DNA of 64,000 nucleotides from JANMJD01 sp963828405 (GTDB lineage Bacteria; Actinomycetota; Acidimicrobiia; Acidimicrobiales; Ilumatobacteraceae), in the NCBI GenBank assembly GCA_963828405.1, contig CAWHEG010000031.1, positions 2,728,001 through 2,792,000 of the forward strand, written 5' to 3'. Every line of letters starts with the position of its first letter. The stretch's first letter is position 1. Position numbers and translations under genes: made by a program. The notes beneath the pieces are model-generated. The model saw only the letters and a program-made list of their open reading frames with translations. It made no database searches and had not been told where the DNA came from. Positions 61,360 through 64,000 of the stretch are shown here, in pieces.

Positions 61360-61679
61360 CGGTCCGGACCGCCGGTCGACGGGCGGGTGGCATCGGCGTC
61401 GCCGGCCCCGCCGACAGCCCGGCGGTCGCCGAGCTCCCGCCATTCGCCCATCGCCCGCAGGACCAGCACGGCGACAACCGCCGTGCCCAGGGCCCCGGCG
61501 AGCCCGCCGACCACCGCCCCGATCGTCGTCGGTGTCGCACACCGGCCGGTGCACTGCACGTCGACGAAGGCCCAGCCGATCAGCGCCCCGGCCACGCCGG
61601 CCACCACGATCCCGGCGAAGGCCAGGGCGCGCGCGGCGCGTGACGGCAACGCGGACAGCGGGGGAGGGTCGGCGCTCAC
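61356..61679 (-). CDS. Small membrane protein
   Basis: A 107-residue protein with two predicted helices (ALAFAGIVVAGVAGALIGWA; AVVGGLAGALGTAVVAVLVL) joined by a short loop with CTGRC, and an Arg/Asp-rich C-terminus. The GTG at 61679 is favoured because TACGAT (61691 down to 61686) lies six bases upstream and no Shine-Dalgarno is present. The frame extends 17 codons further with no credible start. Function unknown; coupled to the inositol monophosphatase gene. Confidence 0.6.
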   Translation of the reverse strand: MSADPPPLSALPSRAARALAFAGIVVAGVAGALIGWAFVDVQCTGRCATPTTIGAVVGGLAGALGTAVVAVLVLRAMGEWRELGDRRAVGGAGDADATRPSTGGPDR

Positions 61680-61756
61680 GGAGCCATCGTAGGTGACGAA
61701 CGCGTGTTCCGAACAAGGCGCGGCGGCCACTCGCCGACGTGCCAGACTGGGGGTCA

Positions 61757-63043
61757 GTGACCACGGCGCAGCGAACGATCATGCACGTCGACATGGATGC
61801 GTTCTTCGTGTCGGTCGAGCTGCGCCGCCGCCCCGAGCTACGCGGCAAGCCGGTGGTCGTCGGCGGGACCGGCAATCGGGGCGTCGTCGCCGCGGCGAGC
61901 TACGAGGCGAGGAGGTTCGGAGTGCACTCGGCGATGCCCAGCGCCATCGCCCGGCTCCGCTGCCCGGAGGCCGTGTTCCTCCCCGGCGACCACGAGCTCT
62001 ACGGCCGGGTCTCGGCCGAGGTGTTCGACGTGTTCCGCTGCTTCACGCCGGCCGTCGAGGGGATCTCGCTCGACGAGGCGTTCCTCGATCTGACCGGGGC
62101 GATCCGGCTGCTCGGCCCGGCTGTCGAGATCGGCGCGGCCATCCGCCGACGGATCGACGATGAGCTGGCCCTCGGCTGCTCGGCGGGGATCGCCCCGAAC
62201 AAGTTCCTGGCCAAGCTCGGATCCGAGGCCGCCAAGCCCCGCGCTTCGCCCGCCGGTGTCCGCCCGGGGCGGGGCATCGTCGAGATCCGCCCCGGCGGCG
62301 AACTGGCCTTCCTCCACCCGCTGGCGGTCCAGGCCCTGTGGGGGGTCGGCCCGGCGACCCTGACCAAGCTCGAACGCCTCGGCGTGAGCACCGTCGGCGA
62401 TCTGGCCGCGCTCGGCGAGCAGGTGCTGATCGGCGCGCTCGGCGCCGCCCACGGCGGCCACCTGTTCCGCCTCTCCCACGGGATCGACGACCGTCCCGTC
62501 GAGGTCGATCGGGCGGCGAAGTCGATCGGCCACGAGGAGACCTACCCGCACGACCTGTTCGATCCCGAGGTGCTGCGCGCCCAGGTCGTCCGGCTGGCCG
62601 ACGGCGTGGCCGCCCGCTTGCGCCACCACGGGGTGGGCGCACGCACAGTGACCTTGAAGGTCCGCTTCGCCGGTTTCACCACTGTGACGCGTTCGGTGAC
62701 GGTCCGTGAGCCGGTGACCGCAGGCCCGGCGCTGGTCAGGCTCGTGCTGCCGCTGCTCGAGGCGATCGACCCCACCCCGGGCGTGCGCCTGCTCGGGATC
62801 AGCGGGTCGAACCTGGCCGAGCCCCACGAGCAGCTCACCCTCGGGCAGATCGACGGCGAGCACGACGTCGACGCGGCGTGGAACCGGGCGAGCGTGGCCA
62901 TCGACGGCATCCGCGACCGCTTCGGCACGTCGTCGATCGGGCCGGGCAGCGCGATGCGCGAGGGGCGGTTGAAGCCCGTGCGGACCGGCGCCCAACAATG
63001 GGGCCCCGACGCCGGCGAACCCGGCAACGATCCGAAGAACTGA
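61757..63043 (+). CDS. dinB: DNA polymerase IV (Y family)
   Basis: A 428-residue translesion polymerase. Catalytic motifs are IMHVDMDAFFVSVELRRRPE, AASYEARRFGVHSAMPSAIA, and GISLDEAFLDLTGA with the acidic pair. The helix-hairpin-helix region has LWGVGPATLTKLERLGVSTV, and the little-finger domain follows KSIGHEETYPHDL. The C-terminal tail lacks an obvious beta-clamp QxxLF motif. The GTG at 61757 is preferred; a GTG at 61739 would add six residues. It lies just upstream of DUF3040, an actinobacterial arrangement. Confidence 0.93.
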   Translation: MTTAQRTIMHVDMDAFFVSVELRRRPELRGKPVVVGGTGNRGVVAAASYEARRFGVHSAMPSAIARLRCPEAVFLPGDHELYGRVSAEVFDVFRCFTPAVEGISLDEAFLDLTGAIRLLGPAVEIGAAIRRRIDDELALGCSAGIAPNKFLAKLGSEAAKPRASPAGVRPGRGIVEIRPGGELAFLHPLAVQALWGVGPATLTKLERLGVSTVGDLAALGEQVLIGALGAAHGGHLFRLSHGIDDRPVEVDRAAKSIGHEETYPHDLFDPEVLRAQVVRLADGVAARLRHHGVGARTVTLKVRFAGFTTVTRSVTVREPVTAGPALVRLVLPLLEAIDPTPGVRLLGISGSNLAEPHEQLTLGQIDGEHDVDAAWNRASVAIDGIRDRFGTSSIGPGSAMREGRLKPVRTGAQQWGPDAGEPGNDPKN

Positions 63044-63139
63044 GCGACTCGATCGGCTCGCGCGTTGTGTCTCGCCGCCGAACGTGGGAAGATGAGACGA
63101 CGTACGGGTGAACGATGGCTCAGGCCAGGAGACGATCTC

Positions 63140-63493
63140 ATGCCGCTCTCGGAAGAGGAACAGCGCATCCTCAAGCAGATCGAGGAGCAGTTCTACACCG
63201 ACGACCCGAAGTTCGCCCAGCAGGTCGGCGCAGCGTCACTCTACCGCCACGCACTGCGCAGAATCCGCTGGGGTGCCGTCGGTGCAGTGGTCGGTCTTGC
63301 CTTCCTGGTGGCCACCCTCCAGGTCCATTTCCTGTTGTCGTTCATCGGTTTCCTGGCCATGCTCGGCTGTGCGTTCGTGATCGAGCGCAACGCCCGGATC
63401 GTCGGGCGGATCGGCGTCCAGGACCTGGCCGGGGTGTTTCGCCACCGGGCCGCCTCGGCGCCCCGCCTGCGTGAGCGCTTCCGGCGCGACTGA
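63140..63493 (+). CDS. DUF3040 family membrane protein
   Basis: A 117-residue protein whose start, PLSEEEQRILKQIEEQFYTD, with DPKFAQQV, is the DUF3040 signature. Two short hydrophobic helices follow (GAVGAVVGLAFLVATLQVHF; LLSFIGFLAMLGCAFVIE), then a basic tail ending RERFRRD. AGGAG lies eight bases before the ATG. This family is almost restricted to Actinobacteria and is usually found near dinB or the division cluster, but has no known activity. Confidence 0.9.
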   Translation: MPLSEEEQRILKQIEEQFYTDDPKFAQQVGAASLYRHALRRIRWGAVGAVVGLAFLVATLQVHFLLSFIGFLAMLGCAFVIERNARIVGRIGVQDLAGVFRHRAASAPRLRERFRRD

Positions 63494-63501
63494 GGTCGCA
63501 C

Positions 63502-63517
63502 CGGCCCGAACGGGCCC
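63502..63517. terminator. Short hairpin between convergent genes
   Basis: cggcccg and cgggccc-type arms (63502-63517) form a compact GC palindrome between DUF3040 and the convergent gene ending at 63522. There is no T run. Role inferred from position. Confidence 0.35.
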
Positions 63518-63521
63518 GTGG

Positions 63522-64000
63522 CTAACGGAAGAGACGAGGATCGAGCCGCACCAGCAGCCGTCGTTTCCAGTCGAGCTGTTCTCGTGCCACCCGCGTCACC
63601 CTGCGTGACAACTCCGTGCACCGCTCCACCACCTCGGGCGACGGCTCGACCGGCTGGAATGTGGCCCGGGTCGCCTCGCGGGCGAGCTCGCGCACCTGGT
63701 CGCGGCCCACGCCGGTGGTGCGCCAGGCCCGCTCGGCATGCTCGATCGGCGTCTCGTCGGCCCGGCGCGGCGCCCCGACGATCCCGAGCCAACGGGCTGC
63801 ACGATCCCAGGCCCCGACGATGCGATCGGCGCCGTCGTGCTGGCGACGACGCCGCGTCGCTCCGACGACGAGGGGCATGAACACCATCCAGGCCAGCACC
63901 GCGAGCATCGCCGACCCGGGGATCAGCCACGGACTGATTCCGCCGCCATCGTTCCTCGACCCGGCGGCGGCCGTTCCGGCACCCCGTCCGCCGGCCTGTT
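63522..64000 (-). CDS. C-terminal part of a transglutaminase-type membrane protein (TgpA-like, DUF4129)
   Basis: The frame stays open to the window edge, so this is the end of a longer gene. A Gly/Ala-rich linker and one transmembrane helix (MLAVLAWMVFMPLVVGATRR) precede a helical cytoplasmic domain of about 100 residues with DETPIEHAERAWRTTGVGRD, a pattern typical of DUF4129 at the end of TgpA-like transglutaminases. The catalytic transglutaminase domain would lie outside the window. In Actinobacteria such genes usually follow a DUF58 and MoxR pair. The last residues are LDPRLFR before the stop at 63522. Confidence 0.7.
   Translation of the reverse strand, partial: QAGGRGAGTAAAGSRNDGGGISPWLIPGSAMLAVLAWMVFMPLVVGATRRRRQHDGADRIVGAWDRAARWLGIVGAPRRADETPIEHAERAWRTTGVGRDQVRELAREATRATFQPVEPSPEVVERCTELSRRVTRVAREQLDWKRRLLVRLDPRLFR

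Overview
This is a GC-rich actinobacterial chromosome segment. The lineage call rests on a WhiB protein (about 21.1 kb), a DUF3040 protein beside dinB (63.1 kb), an MtrA/MtrB-like two-component pair with a lipoprotein gene (57.5-60.5 kb), a PimB'-like mannosyltransferase cluster (26.2-29.3 kb), LPXTG-type surface proteins, a type-A RNase P RNA, and several starts placed directly behind a -10 box (leaderless transcripts). Gene content and order look more like class Acidimicrobiia than like Streptomyces or mycobacteria; that placement is an inference. No prophage, insertion sequence, CRISPR array or tRNA was seen.

Layout. 0-1.4 kb: tail of an nSTAND NTPase. 1.5-3.8 kb: MetE-like/VOC pair and a YceI protein. 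4.4-5.0 kb: MazF/antitoxin module; 5.27-5.66 kb: rnpB. 5.7-7.2 kb: two Tat-exported ferritin-like proteins. 7.4-12.4 kb: CapA-like lipoprotein, orphan molybdenum hydroxylase large subunit and a surface protein, all frameshifted. 12.6-17.7 kb: tightly overlapping operon glpD / AGPS-like flavoprotein / membrane protein / FGGY kinase. 17.8-21.0 kb: divergent Fur-family gene, rubrerythrin, GlpC/HdrD-like Fe-S protein and DUF3501, a likely peroxide-defence set. 21.1-29.3 kb: whiB, trpD, thrB, NYN-domain protein, queG, pimB'-like gene, SRPBCC, ROK glucokinase. 29.3-36.1 kb: secreted protease, LacI regulator, iolE and a sugar ABC transporter. 36.1-42.5 kb: dead DUF4143 ATPase, ProVWX-type transporter and a zinc alcohol dehydrogenase. 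42.8-48.6 kb: myo-inositol catabolic operon (iolC, aldolase, iolB, dehydrogenase, iolD). 48.7-56.4 kb: ppa, two sortase-type beta-propeller proteins, aminotransferase, ACT protein, glpK. 56.4-64 kb: pfkA, GerMN lipoprotein, histidine kinase, response regulator, inositol monophosphatase, dinB, DUF3040 and the end of a transglutaminase-type membrane protein.

How it fits together. The LacI repressor at 29.9-31.0 kb most likely controls both inositol blocks: the same 16-bp palindrome lies beside its own gene (31002-31017) and over the iolC promoter (42743-42758), with the proVWX/adh block between them. The transporter and IolE would supply uptake and the first dehydration, and the second block the remaining ring-opening, isomerisation, phosphorylation and aldol steps. 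Glycerol and polyol metabolism is spread over glpK, glpD and the AGPS/FGGY genes.

Five otherwise intact genes carry single frameshifts (near 88, 7995, 9720, 11952 and 46267). At least one sits on a strong hairpin and homopolymer, so assembly indels are likely for some of them.
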